This document shows positions 16,072 through 24,459 of a DNA stretch of 64,000 bases, one piece after another (positions within the stretch are counted from its first letter, which is position 1; every line of letters starts with the position of its first letter). A model generated the notes under the pieces. That model was not told the origin of the DNA. It saw nothing but the letters and a program-made list of their open reading frames with translations, and did no database searches. The position numbers were made by a program, and so were the translations under genes. This stretch comes from DASUPK01 sp963833375 (GTDB lineage Bacteria; Actinomycetota; Thermoleophilia; Solirubrobacterales; 70-9), in the NCBI GenBank assembly GCA_963833375.1, contig CAWHXR010000001.1, forward strand, positions 434,001 through 498,000. The letters are read 5' to 3'.

Positions 16072-16373
16072 CCGCCGCCGACCGCGGGCTGGTAGGCGGG
16101 ATGGGCCCGCGCCCACTTGACGATCTTGCCCGAGCCGACCACGGTCTTGCCCTCGTCGAGGACGAGGACGGGCACGTTGATCTGCCCCGTAAGCCTCCTG
16201 ACCTCCTCGCGTCCGCGGCGACGCTTGCCCCAGGTCCAGGGGGCGAGGCGGTAGCCCGGAAGGTCGCGAATCTCGTACTCGTATCCCGCCTGGTCGAGCG
16301 CCCTGGCCGCCCGTCCGCAGGGGTGCCCGATCGAGGCCTGCTTCTTCTTCTGTCCGCAGGTGTAGAGGATCAC
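16068..16373 (-). CDS. Glutaredoxin-like/GST N-terminal-like small protein between purB and purC
   Basis: 101 residues with a thioredoxin-fold layout: beta strand MILYTCG, a Lys-rich turn, HPCGRAARALDQAGYEYEIR (first helix and second strand), then a cis-Pro-type segment INVPVLVLDEGKTVVGSGKI, as in glutaredoxins and GST N-terminal domains. The usual CPYC is replaced by HPCGRA with one Cys. An additional Cys is at residue 6. It overlaps purB upstream and purC downstream by four bases each, so it is made with purine enzymes; why is not known. A redox or glutaredoxin role is inferred from the fold only. Confidence 0.8.
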   Translation of the reverse strand: MILYTCGQKKKQASIGHPCGRAARALDQAGYEYEIRDLPGYRLAPWTWGKRRRGREEVRRLTGQINVPVLVLDEGKTVVGSGKIVKWARAHPAYQPAVGGG

Positions 16374-17653
16374 GCCGCAAGCCTATCCAGGCGGCCGATG
16401 ACCTCGGGGACGTGCTCGAGATACGCCTGGTAGTCGAAGACCGCATCGAGGTCGAGTTGCGGCGCCGCTGCGCCGATCAGCTCCCGGAAGCTCGTCCCCT
16501 CGTCCCAGGCCCGCTGGGCGTTCTCCTGAACCACGCGGTAGGCGTCGTCGCGCGTCATCCCGGACTCGACCAGCGCGGTCAGGGCCCGCTGGCTGAAGAG
16601 GGCGCCGTGGGTGAGCTCGATGTTCTCCCGCATTCGGTCGGTGTGGACCGTCATCCCCTCGACGATCCGGGTGGCGATGTGCTGCATGTAGTCGAGCGCG
16701 ATCGCCGCGTCCGGCAGCACGACCCGTTCGGCGCCGGAGTGGGAGATGTCCCGCTCGTGCCAAAGGGCGATGTTCTCGATGCCTACCTGCGAGTAGCCGC
16801 GCAGGACACGCGCCAGGCCGCAGAGCCGCTCGGCCAGGATCGGGTTGCGCTTGTGCGGCATCGCCGAGGAGCCCTTCTGGCCGGAGCCGAACGGCTCCTC
16901 GACCTCCCGCACCTCGGTGCGCTGGAGGTTGCGGATCTCGGTGGCGAAGCGCTCCAGGCCCGCGCCCGCGATCGCGATCCGCGCCAGCACGACCGCGTGC
17001 CGGTCGCGCGGCACGACCTGGGTGGAGACGTCCTCCGCGGTCAGCTCGAGCGCGTCCATCACCTTCGCCTCGACCGACGGCGGCACTGAGGCGTAGGTGC
17101 CGACCGCGCCCGAGAGGTTCCCGACGGCCGCCTGCTCGAACGCGTCGCTCAGCCGCTGCAGGTTACGGTCGGCCTCGAAGGCGAAGCTCGCCAGCCGCAG
17201 GCCGAAGGTGGAGGGCTCGGCGTGGACGCCGTGGGTGCGCCCGACGCAGAGGGTCTCCGCGAACTCCTTCGCCCGCTTCACCAGCGCATCCCGGTAGGCC
17301 CGCGCGCCCCGGACGACGATCTCGCCCGCATCGGAGAGCTGCAGCGCCAGGGCCGTGTCGAGCACGTCCGACGAGGTGAGCCCGTAGTGCAGCCAGCGCC
17401 CCTGCTCCCCGATCGAGCTCGAGACCACGTCGACGAAGGCGGCCACGTCGTGACCGGTGGTTCGCTCGCGTTCCTCCACCGCCTCGACCGTGAAGGAGGC
17501 TCGCTCCCGGCAGGCCCGGGCGGCCTCCTCCGGCACGATGCCCTCGGCGGCCCACGCCTCCGTGGCCGCCAGCTCCACCTTCAGCCAGGTCTCCATCCGG
17601 CGCTGCTGGGTCCAGACCGCGCCGATCTCCTCCCGTGTGTAGCGAGGGATCAC
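16370..17653 (-). CDS. purB: Adenylosuccinate lyase PurB
   Basis: Splits SAICAR to AICAR and adenylosuccinate to AMP. 427 residues. MIPRYTREEIGAVWTQQRRM is the usual start, HYGLTSSDVLDTALALQL and GRTHGVHAEPSTFGLRLASF carry substrate-binding His residues, and GSSAMPHKRNPILAERLCGL is the fumarase/aspartase-superfamily signature with the catalytic Ser loop. First gene of the purB-glutaredoxin-purC-purS-purQ-purL string. Confidence 0.96.
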   Translation of the reverse strand: MIPRYTREEIGAVWTQQRRMETWLKVELAATEAWAAEGIVPEEAARACRERASFTVEAVEERERTTGHDVAAFVDVVSSSIGEQGRWLHYGLTSSDVLDTALALQLSDAGEIVVRGARAYRDALVKRAKEFAETLCVGRTHGVHAEPSTFGLRLASFAFEADRNLQRLSDAFEQAAVGNLSGAVGTYASVPPSVEAKVMDALELTAEDVSTQVVPRDRHAVVLARIAIAGAGLERFATEIRNLQRTEVREVEEPFGSGQKGSSAMPHKRNPILAERLCGLARVLRGYSQVGIENIALWHERDISHSGAERVVLPDAAIALDYMQHIATRIVEGMTVHTDRMRENIELTHGALFSQRALTALVESGMTRDDAYRVVQENAQRAWDEGTSFRELIGAAAPQLDLDAVFDYQAYLEHVPEVIGRLDRLAA

Positions 17654-17660
17654 GTTCCGC

Positions 17661-17985
17661 TCATGCGGCGAGCCTCGGCTCCGGTGGAGCCAATGCCTCC
17701 GTCAGCAGTTGGGTGTCGCAGTACTCGGTCAGCTCCCTCACCATGCCGTCGGCGAGCCGGCAGACGTAGCAGTAGGAGTTCCGATACGGCTTGCCCGCCT
17801 TGGTGTGGACATCGCCGCGGGATTCGATCACAACCCAGTCATCCTCTGCGACCCGACCCGGCGGTGTCCCCGATGATGGTCCAGCGCACGTCCTCGGCGA
17901 GAGCGCCGACGAACGGCCGCCCGTTGCCGTGGGCCAGCTCGGCGAACACGTCACGCATCAGTCGCTTGTTCTCTGCTGCGTTCAC
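17661..17985 (-). pseudogene. SnoaL-like (NTF2-fold) protein, frameshifted and apparently internally deleted
   Basis: A strong site AGGAGGT precedes GTG 17985, and the product starts MNAAENKRLMRDVFAELAHG, with ALAEDVRWTIIGDTA, as in SnoaL-like polyketide-cyclase-fold proteins. That frame stops soon after. The C-terminal half is in the next frame: VAEDDWVVIESRGDVHTKAG, YRNSYCYVCRL and ELTEYCDTQLLTEAL. Family members have about 40-50 residues between WTIIGDTA and the AEDDWVV segment that are missing here, so a deletion plus a shift is inferred. It is divergent from the LysR gene and may be its regulatory target. Confidence 0.6.
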
Positions 17986-18067
17986 GATGGGCACCTCCTG
18001 GCAGTTGGTTGCTCCACGACGGTAGGCCCAGAAGAGCTATGCCACAAGCGACGATCCAGCACAGCTA

Positions 18068-18086
18068 CCATGCGTAATACGCATGG
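18068..18086. promoter_or_regulatory. LysR-type operator: perfect palindrome overlapping the lysR start codon
   Basis: CCATGCGTA-A-TACGCATGG is a perfect 9-bp inverted repeat with a single central base. It contains a T-N11-A box (T18071 to A18083), the classic LysR-family recognition pattern. It sits between the divergent LysR and SnoaL-like genes and covers the lysR ATG (18083-18085), so binding there should repress lysR expression. Assignment to this LysR protein is inferred from position. Confidence 0.65.
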
Positions 18087-19021
18087 CTGAGCTTAGCCTG
18101 ACCGGGTTGAGGGTCCTGCGCGAGGTCGCCACCCGCGGCTCGTTCACGGCCGCCGCCGAGTCGCTCGGCTACACGCAGTCCGCGATCTCTCGGCAGGTCT
18201 CCGGCCTCGAGGGAGCCGCCGGGGCGACCCTCTTCGAGCGCGGGCCGCGTGGGGTGCGGCTGACCGAGGCGGGCACCACCCTGCTCATGCATGCCGGGAC
18301 CGCCCTCGACGAGCTCGACGCGGCCCGCCGCGAGCTCGAGGGGATCACCGTGAGGGCCACCGGCCGGTTGCGCATCGGGGCTTTCCCGACCGCTGTCGCG
18401 GCGCTGCTTCCCCCAGCCCTCGCGGCCTTCCGGAACGGCCATCCTGGCGTCGAGATCTCGCTCAGGGAGGGCAGTACCCCCTCGCAGATCCGCCGGGTCG
18501 TCTCCGGCTCGGCGGACGTCGCCGTGATCGGGGTGCTGCCCGGGGCCCGTGCGACGCACGACCGGCGGCTCAGGCTCGAGCACCTGCTCGAGGACCCCCT
18601 TCTGCTTGCCGTCGGGCAGGCCCACCCGCTGGCCCGGCGGCGGACGGTTGCCCTCGACGACCTGGCCGGGGAGCGGTGGATCGCCGCCAGCCCGAAGGCG
18701 AACGACACCTTCCTCGGCGCCTGGGAGTGGGCCGAGTGGCAACCCAGGGTCGAGTTCATCGCGCGGGAGTGGACGGCCAAGCTGGGCCTGGTCGCGGCCG
18801 GCCTCGGGGTGACACTTGTGCCCGGCCTGGCCGCCGACGCGGTTCGCCCCGACGTGGCCCTGGTCCGCATCCGGAGCGAGAGGCCCGCGAGCCGCGAGGT
18901 GCTGATCGCGACGCGCCGCGGCGGGGACCAGGCGCCGCACGCGGACGCGTTCGGCGAGCTGCTGGGGGAGGCGGCAGCGGAGCTCTCGGCGCAGCTGCAG
19001 CGCCGGGTCCGCGCGCGCTGA
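18083..19021 (+). CDS. LysR-family transcriptional regulator
   Basis: 312 residues. The N-terminal winged helix LRVLREVATRGSFTAAAESL then GYTQSAISRQVSGLEGAAG is textbook LysR. The effector-binding domain follows from about residue 92 (GRLRIGAFPTAVAALLPPAL), with LGVTLVPGLAADAV near the end. It is divergent from a broken SnoaL-like gene, with the palindrome at its start codon as likely operator. It lies between purB and purE but on the other strand, so a purine role is not implied. Confidence 0.92.
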   Translation: MAELSLTGLRVLREVATRGSFTAAAESLGYTQSAISRQVSGLEGAAGATLFERGPRGVRLTEAGTTLLMHAGTALDELDAARRELEGITVRATGRLRIGAFPTAVAALLPPALAAFRNGHPGVEISLREGSTPSQIRRVVSGSADVAVIGVLPGARATHDRRLRLEHLLEDPLLLAVGQAHPLARRRTVALDDLAGERWIAASPKANDTFLGAWEWAEWQPRVEFIAREWTAKLGLVAAGLGVTLVPGLAADAVRPDVALVRIRSERPASREVLIATRRGGDQAPHADAFGELLGEAAAELSAQLQRRVRAR

Positions 19022-19030
19022 CCGGATGCT

Positions 19031-19507
19031 CTAGGTGCTGATGATCCTGACGGCGAGCAGCCCGGCGTTCTTGGCTCCGTCGATCGCCACGCACCCCACC
19101 GGGACCCCGGGCGGCATCTGCACGGCCGAGAGCAGTGCGTCGAGGCCGCCGAGGTTCTTGCCCGAGATCGGCACGCCGATCACCGGCAGGTCGGTGTGCG
19201 CGGCGGCGAAGCCCGGCAGCGCCGCCGACATCCCCGCGCCCGCGATGATCACCTTGAGCCCCCGCATCCGGGCGTTGGTGCAGTACTCGCGCGTCGCGTC
19301 GGGGTCGCGGTGCGCGCTCAGGACCCTGACCTCGTAGCGAATCCCGTTGTCCTGGAGGGCCTCCCCAGCCGGCTGGAGCTTGGGCTTGTCGTTCTTCGAC
19401 CCCATGATGATCCCGACCAGCGGGGCGTCGACCTCGATCTCCTCGAACGCCTTCTCGACCTCGGGCATCGTCTCTGCTACCTCGCCCTCGGGCATCAGCT
19501 CCTCCAT
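19031..19507 (-). CDS. purE: 5-(carboxyamino)imidazole ribonucleotide mutase PurE
   Basis: Forms CAIR in purine synthesis. 158 residues with a 30-residue acidic N-terminal extension before VGIIMGSKNDKPKLQPA. The active-site phrases VLSAHRDPDATREYC, IIAGAGMSAALPGFAAAHT and VPISGKNLGGLDALLSAVQM are all present. The usual GSxSD reads GSKND. It begins 26 bases after purD. No purK is visible in the window, so whether it uses N5-CAIR or AIR plus CO2 cannot be settled here. Confidence 0.93.
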   Translation of the reverse strand: MEELMPEGEVAETMPEVEKAFEEIEVDAPLVGIIMGSKNDKPKLQPAGEALQDNGIRYEVRVLSAHRDPDATREYCTNARMRGLKVIIAGAGMSAALPGFAAAHTDLPVIGVPISGKNLGGLDALLSAVQMPPGVPVGCVAIDGAKNAGLLAVRIIST

Positions 19508-19533
19508 TCCGTAGTCGTCAGTCCTCGGTTGTC

Positions 19534-20817
19534 CTATGCCGCTGCCGCTTCACCGTCAGCGGCGCGGGCGGCGATGTCGGTTCGCATCTGCCGGCCCTCG
19601 AAGCCGATCAGCTCCGCGGCATCGTAGGCGCGTCGACGGGCATCCACCGCCGTCGGCCCCAGTCCGGTGACGTTCAGAACGCGGCCGGCCGCCGTCACGA
19701 CGTCTCCGTCTCGCTGGGCGGTCCCGGCGTGGGTCACCTCCACTCCCTCGAGCGCGGCTGCCTCGTCGAGCCCGCTGATCACGTCGCCCTTCGATGACGA
19801 GGCGGGGTACCCGGCGGACGCGAGCACGACGGTCACGGCCCAGTCGTCGCCGAAGTCGGCATCCGCTCCGGCCAGCCCGCCCGGCTCCCGCGAGGCGAGG
19901 CAGAGGTCGAGCAGGTCGGAGCGCAGGCGGGGCAGCACAGCCTGCGTCTCCGGGTCACCGAAGCGGCAGTTGAATTCGAGCACCTTCGGGCCGGCCTCGG
20001 TCAGCATCAGCCCGGCGTAGAGCACCCCGTGGTAGGGGGTCCCCCGCCGGCGCATCGCCTCGACGATCGGGCGGTGCACCAGGCCGGCGATCCGGTCGGT
20101 CTCCTCGCGGTCGAATCCGGGGACCGGCGAGTAGCTCCCCATGCCGCCCGTGTTCGGCCCCCGGTCGCCGTCGTAGATCCGCTTGTAGTCCTGCGCCGGG
20201 GCGAGGGGGACGACGTTCTCCCCGTCGCAGAGCGCGAGGAGCGAGAGCTCCTCGCCCTCGAGGAACTCCTCGATCACGACCTCGGTGTCGCCGAAGCGGC
20301 GCTCCTCGAAGAAGACGTCGGCCGCCTCGCGCGCCTCGGCCTCGGACTGGCAGATGATCACCCCCTTGCCCGCCGCCAGGCCATCGGCCTTCAGCACGGC
20401 GGGATAGGACGCGCAGGAGATCTGATCGAGCGCGTCGGTGCGAGATCGCAGAACCGTGTGGGATGCCGTCGGGACCTCGGCCTCCCTCATCAGCTCCTTG
20501 GCATGGAGCTTCGAGCCCTCGATCCGCGCCGCCTCGCCGCTGGGGCCGAATGCCGCGATCCCCTCGCGCTCCAGCGCGTCGACCAGCCCGGCCACCAGCG
20601 GCGCCTCCGGGCCGACCACCACGAGATCGACCGACTCGTCGGCGGCCGCCCCGACCAGCGCGTCCACGTCCTCCGCGCCCGCCTCGATGCAGCGAGCCTC
20701 CTCCGCGATGCCCGCGTTGCCGGGAGCGCAGAGCAGCTCCGGCCCCCGTGGAGAGCGGGCGAGGGCGCGAATGATCGCGTGCTCGCGCCCCCCTCCGCCG
20801 ACGACGAGAACCCTCAA
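19534..20817 (-). CDS. purD: Phosphoribosylamine-glycine ligase PurD
   Basis: Second purine step, GAR synthetase, 427 residues. MRVLVVGGGGREHAIIRALA is the family start, KADGLAAGKGVIICQSEAEA and VVIEEFLEGEELSLLALCDG mark the ATP-grasp domain, and RFGDPETQAVLPRLRSDLLD is the PurD signature. The start is in an ATGA overlap with the GYD-domain gene upstream, and purE follows closely. Confidence 0.96.
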   Translation of the reverse strand: MRVLVVGGGGREHAIIRALARSPRGPELLCAPGNAGIAEEARCIEAGAEDVDALVGAAADESVDLVVVGPEAPLVAGLVDALEREGIAAFGPSGEAARIEGSKLHAKELMREAEVPTASHTVLRSRTDALDQISCASYPAVLKADGLAAGKGVIICQSEAEAREAADVFFEERRFGDTEVVIEEFLEGEELSLLALCDGENVVPLAPAQDYKRIYDGDRGPNTGGMGSYSPVPGFDREETDRIAGLVHRPIVEAMRRRGTPYHGVLYAGLMLTEAGPKVLEFNCRFGDPETQAVLPRLRSDLLDLCLASREPGGLAGADADFGDDWAVTVVLASAGYPASSSKGDVISGLDEAAALEGVEVTHAGTAQRDGDVVTAAGRVLNVTGLGPTAVDARRRAYDAAELIGFEGRQMRTDIAARAADGEAAAA

Positions 20818-21095
20818 AGGGCGCCCGCCAGCTCCTCGGGCGGGATCGCCGCCAGCGTCTGGCTGCTCATCGTGCCGCGCGAGCCGAGCTCGACGGAGAC
20901 CTTGGCCATCGTCTTCTCGTCAGGCGCCTCGACGATGGTGATGAAGTCATACTGGCCGAGCGTGGCCCACTGCTCCTTGACGGTGACCCCGAGTTGCTCG
21001 ACCTCCTTGTTGACCTCCTGCACCCGGCTCGGGTTGTTCTTGAGCGTCTGAACGCCCTCGGGGGTCAGATTGGTGAGCATTACGAACGTCGGCAT
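20814..21095 (-). CDS. GYD domain-containing protein
   Basis: 93 residues from ATG 21095, with GGAGAGGAGAACAG just upstream. MPTFVMLTNLTPEGVQTLKN and VKEQWATLGQYDFITIVEAP are the hallmark phrases of GYD domains, ferredoxin-like small proteins of unknown role. Its stop overlaps the purD start by four bases, so it leads a GYD-purD-purE operon. The earlier in-frame start would add 17 residues without family similarity. Confidence 0.85.
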   Translation of the reverse strand: MPTFVMLTNLTPEGVQTLKNNPSRVQEVNKEVEQLGVTVKEQWATLGQYDFITIVEAPDEKTMAKVSVELGSRGTMSSQTLAAIPPEELAGAL

Positions 21096-21217
21096 CTGTT
21101 CTCCTCTCCTCGTGACTTGCCTCTCGTTGGACCCCCTTTCTTTCACTTTCGGGCGCCTCGTGCAATCTCGGCCACCGAGCGGCGGCGCGCGTCCGAAACA
21201 GTGGAGATGATTTCAAC

Positions 21218-21865
21218 GTGAGCGAGCACCCGATCTTCGCCCGCTTCTACGACCGGATGACCGCCGGGACCGAGCGAGCGGGCCTGGGTGAGATGCGGCG
21301 GGAGCTGCTCGCGTCGGCCGCGGGGCGCGTCCTCGAGCTCGGCGCGGGCACCGGCCACAACCTCGAGCACTACACCGCGGCCGTCACCGAGCTCGTCGCG
21401 ACCGAGCCAGACCCGCACATGGCGCGCCGCCTTCGAGACCGGCTCGCCGCGGACCCGGCTCTCACCGGGCGCACGTCGGTGGTCGAGGCTCCGGCGGAGG
21501 ACCTGCCGTTCGACGACTGCACCTTCGACACGGTCGTCGCGACGCTCGTGCTCTGCACGGTCGAGGACCCCCACCGCGCTCTGACGGAAGCCCGACGCGT
21601 CCTGGTCGAGGGCGGGAAGCTGCTCTACCTCGAGCACGTTCGCAGTGACAGGCCGGCGCTGGCACGCTGGCAGAACCGGCTGGAGCGGCCGTGGGGGTTC
21701 TTCGCGGCCGGATGCCACCCCAATCGCGACACCGGCCAGCAGCTAGCCGACGCCGGGTTCTGGATCGACAGCCTCGAACGCGGCAGGCTGCCGAAGGCTC
21801 CGCCGATCGTGCGGCCGCTGATTCGGGGGGTCGCCCGGCGGCCCTCCGGGGTCGAGTCGGACTAG
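21218..21865 (+). CDS. Class I SAM-dependent methyltransferase
   Basis: 215 residues from GTG 21218. Motif I is VLELGAGTGHNLEHY (about residues 39-53), the acidic end of strand 2 is VATEPDPHMARRLRDR, and VVEAPAEDLPFDDCTFDTVV is motif II/III of the UbiE/COQ5-like class. LEHVRSDRPALARWQNRLER resembles small-lipid or phospholipid methyltransferases, but the substrate cannot be named. It is divergent from the GYD-purD operon. Confidence 0.85.
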   Translation: MSEHPIFARFYDRMTAGTERAGLGEMRRELLASAAGRVLELGAGTGHNLEHYTAAVTELVATEPDPHMARRLRDRLAADPALTGRTSVVEAPAEDLPFDDCTFDTVVATLVLCTVEDPHRALTEARRVLVEGGKLLYLEHVRSDRPALARWQNRLERPWGFFAAGCHPNRDTGQQLADAGFWIDSLERGRLPKAPPIVRPLIRGVARRPSGVESD

Positions 21866-21877
21866 CCCCGGCGGGAG

Positions 21878-22819
21878 CTACTGGGGTGGCCCGGCCGCCC
21901 GTCCCTCCTGCCAGGGGCCCAGTCCCTCGGCCGTCGCCCAGGGGGATGCCCCGTCGGCCTCGACCTGCCTGGCCATGGCCGCCATCTTCTCCTGCGAGGA
22001 CTCCGTCGCCGAGGAGACCATGAACCACTTGCGCTCGACCGCAAGGCCCTTGGCCAGCGGCCGCGAGCCGCCCTCGTAGACGGCGCGCTTCAGCGACCGG
22101 ATCGCCTCCGGCGACCGCCGCGCGAGGCGCTGCCCGATCCGGATCGCCGCCTCCTTCACCTGATCCGCCGGGACGACCGCCTGGACCAGGCCGAAATCGA
22201 GCGCCTCGCGAGGGCTCAGCGTCCTGCCCTCGAGCAGCATCTGCATCGCGCGCCCCACGCCGACCAGCCGCGGCAGCCGCTGGGTCCCTCCCGCGCCGGG
22301 GTTGAAGTCGATCGTCATCTCCGGCAGGCCGATCGCGATGTCGGTGTCGGCCATCAGACGGAGATCGCAGGCGAGTGAGGTCTCGCAGCCGCCGCCGGTG
22401 GCGGGCCCGTTGATGGCGGCGATGAAGACCACGGAAGAGCGGTTCATCTCCAGGAAGAGCTCGTGAATGCGGTAGAGCTCGAAGACCGCGGCGAGGGGCG
22501 TCCGCTCGGCGAGCCCGCGCAGGCCGGGTATCCGCCTGATGGCGCCGGCCACGCGCAAGACGATGCCCGTCAGCCAGGGCGGCGCGGCGATCCCCGCTCG
22601 CCTGACGCCCGCCAGGATCTCGCCGACGTCGTAGTGGGTGATGTAGAGGTCGTCCGGCTTACCGGTGATCACAACCGCGCCGATCGAGCGATCACCGCTG
22701 AGGGAGCGGACCAGCCCCCTCAGCTCGCGCACCATCTCGCCGTTCATGAAGTTGTGCGGCGGGTTGTCGATCCGCACTTCCAGGACGCGCCCGTGGCGCT
22801 CCGTCTCGAGCATCGGCAT
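21878..22819 (-). CDS. Enoyl-CoA hydratase/isomerase family protein
   Basis: 313 residues, crotonase fold. AAINGPATGGGCETSLACDL holds the oxyanion-hole glycines and first catalytic Glu, and IGLPEMTIDFNPGAGGTQRL carries the second Glu, so hydratase chemistry is possible. The segment ITHYDVGEILAGVRRAGIAA replaces the usual AGADL phrase, and there is an extra helical insert before residue 110, so the substrate is probably not a simple short-chain enoyl-CoA. It stands alone between a convergent methyltransferase and the lytic transglycosylase gene. Confidence 0.85.
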   Translation of the reverse strand: MPMLETERHGRVLEVRIDNPPHNFMNGEMVRELRGLVRSLSGDRSIGAVVITGKPDDLYITHYDVGEILAGVRRAGIAAPPWLTGIVLRVAGAIRRIPGLRGLAERTPLAAVFELYRIHELFLEMNRSSVVFIAAINGPATGGGCETSLACDLRLMADTDIAIGLPEMTIDFNPGAGGTQRLPRLVGVGRAMQMLLEGRTLSPREALDFGLVQAVVPADQVKEAAIRIGQRLARRSPEAIRSLKRAVYEGGSRPLAKGLAVERKWFMVSSATESSQEKMAAMARQVEADGASPWATAEGLGPWQEGRAAGPPQ

Positions 22820-22844
22820 GGGCCCGGAAGCCTATGCCTACGGC

Positions 22845-24459
22845 CTAGGCGTCGAAGCCGACGTGGACGTGGTCGCAGTGGTCGGCCTGGGCGAACCCGC
22901 TCGGGTTGGCCGGGCCGTCGGGGTCGAAGCAGTAGATCAGCTCGGTCGGCTCCTGACCCGCCGGCAGTGCGCCGAGCTGGCGGGCGATCGTGCCGCACGG
23001 CCCGTCGGGGGAGACGTTGGTGCAGGGGACGCCGTCGATCGCCGCGATGTCCATGGCGCGGCCGTAGTAGTGGTTCGAGACGTTGCCGCTGGAGGTGGAC
23101 TTGGAGTGGTCGGAGCGCAGCGCCGAGATCCGAATGGTGTGCTGCTGGCTGATCGCGCCGAGGATGTTGAGGATCCGAGGATCGATCGCACCCGACTGGA
23201 TGTCGACCATCTCGAGTGAGTTCGAGAGCTCGACGTTGCCCCAGTTGATCGGCGCGTTGGTCGGTCCCGGAAGCGCCACGGAGTAGGCGACCGTCTTCAC
23301 CTGGCAGCTGCCCGCCATGGCCTCGGCGTCCTGGAGCACAGCATTGACGTACCACTCCGCGTGGTTGTGCTGGAAGAGACCGGCTCGCACGTCGCCCGAA
23401 GCCCAGATCATCCGCGCCAGGGTCGCCGCGGAGTCGGCGGGGCTCTCGTGCCTGACCTTGCCGTCGCCGTCGCCGTCGACCGCATACCTCCTCCAGTTGT
23501 CCGCGGTGATTCCGAGCGGGCCAGTCGAGCTGAGCTGCTCAGCGCTCATGCCCTTGCCGAAATTGGACTCGAGGCGGGCCACCGCGGCGATTGCCCAGAC
23601 ACCGTTCTGGCCCAGGTCGTAGCGGCCCGCGGCGTCCTGGAAGGCCTTCATGTAGTCGCCCGGGATCGACCGCCTGCGAACCCTTCGCAGGCGCGCAGAC
23701 CAGCTGCTGTCGCTTCGGGATCAGCGAGAGTCCGCCGATCGCGCCGTTGCCGATGCCGCTGAAGCAGGCGGCGCGCGCCATCACCTCGGCGACGTACCAG
23801 TCGGCGTGGTTGTAGGCGAAGACGGCGCCCTCGGGGTCCTCCGGCATACCCGCGGCCCGCAGGTATCGCGCCGCGGCGAAGATCGCATCGTTCGGGTTGT
23901 TCGGGTCCTTGGTGCCGTCGCCGTCCGCATCGACGCCGTAGGTGGCCCAGGTCGATGGCATGAACTGCATCCATCCCTCGGCTCCGGCGGAGGACGGGCC
24001 GAGGTTCTGGCCGAAGCCGCTCTCGATCTCGTTGATCGCCGCGAGGATTGACGGACCGGCCGGTCCAAGGTCGTAGGCCTGGGCGGCCGCCTGGTAGATC
24101 GGCCCGAGGTAGGCGGGCACCGCCACCGGCCCGCAGGCGCCCGGCATCGGGCTGACCGGGGGAGGCGGAGCCGTGCCGCCCACTGTGGCCGTGCCCTTCT
24201 CGTTCTCGCCGCCCTTGTGGCCGGGAGCCTTGCTCCCTCCGTCGCCCGAGGGCTTGGGTGAAGGCTTGGGCTTGGGCTTCGGGACAGGTTTCGGCGCGGG
24301 CAGCACCGTCACCGGCGGCTGCGGCTGGGTCGCCGGGGGGTCAGGCGGGGTGGTGGTCGTGGGCGGCGCCGGATCCGGCGTCGTCTGCGCGTTCGCGCTC
24401 TGCGCGGCGATCGCCGCGCCCACGACCACCGCCGCCATTGCCGTCCTGATCCTTCCCAT
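22845..24459 (-). pseudogene. Secreted two-module lytic transglycosylase with DD-peptidase-like C-terminus, one frameshift
   Basis: From ATG 24459 there is a signal peptide, then a Pro/Lys-rich linker (PKPKPKPSPKPSGDGG). A transglycosylase SLT domain follows (INEIESGFGQNLGPSSAGAE with GWMQFMPSTWATYG). The frame is lost after CAPAKGSQAVDPG; the other frame continues DYMKAFQDAAGRYDLG into a second, divergent SLT-like module (LESNFGKGMSAEQLSSTGPL). It then enters a C-terminal domain with HYYGRAMDIAAIDG and DHCDHVHVGF, typical of DD-peptidase-fold enzymes. Removing one base of the GGG run near 23661-23663 restores 537 residues. The predicted role is peptidoglycan cleavage outside the cell. Its ATG overlaps the stop of the upstream gene (TGATG). 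Confidence 0.75.
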
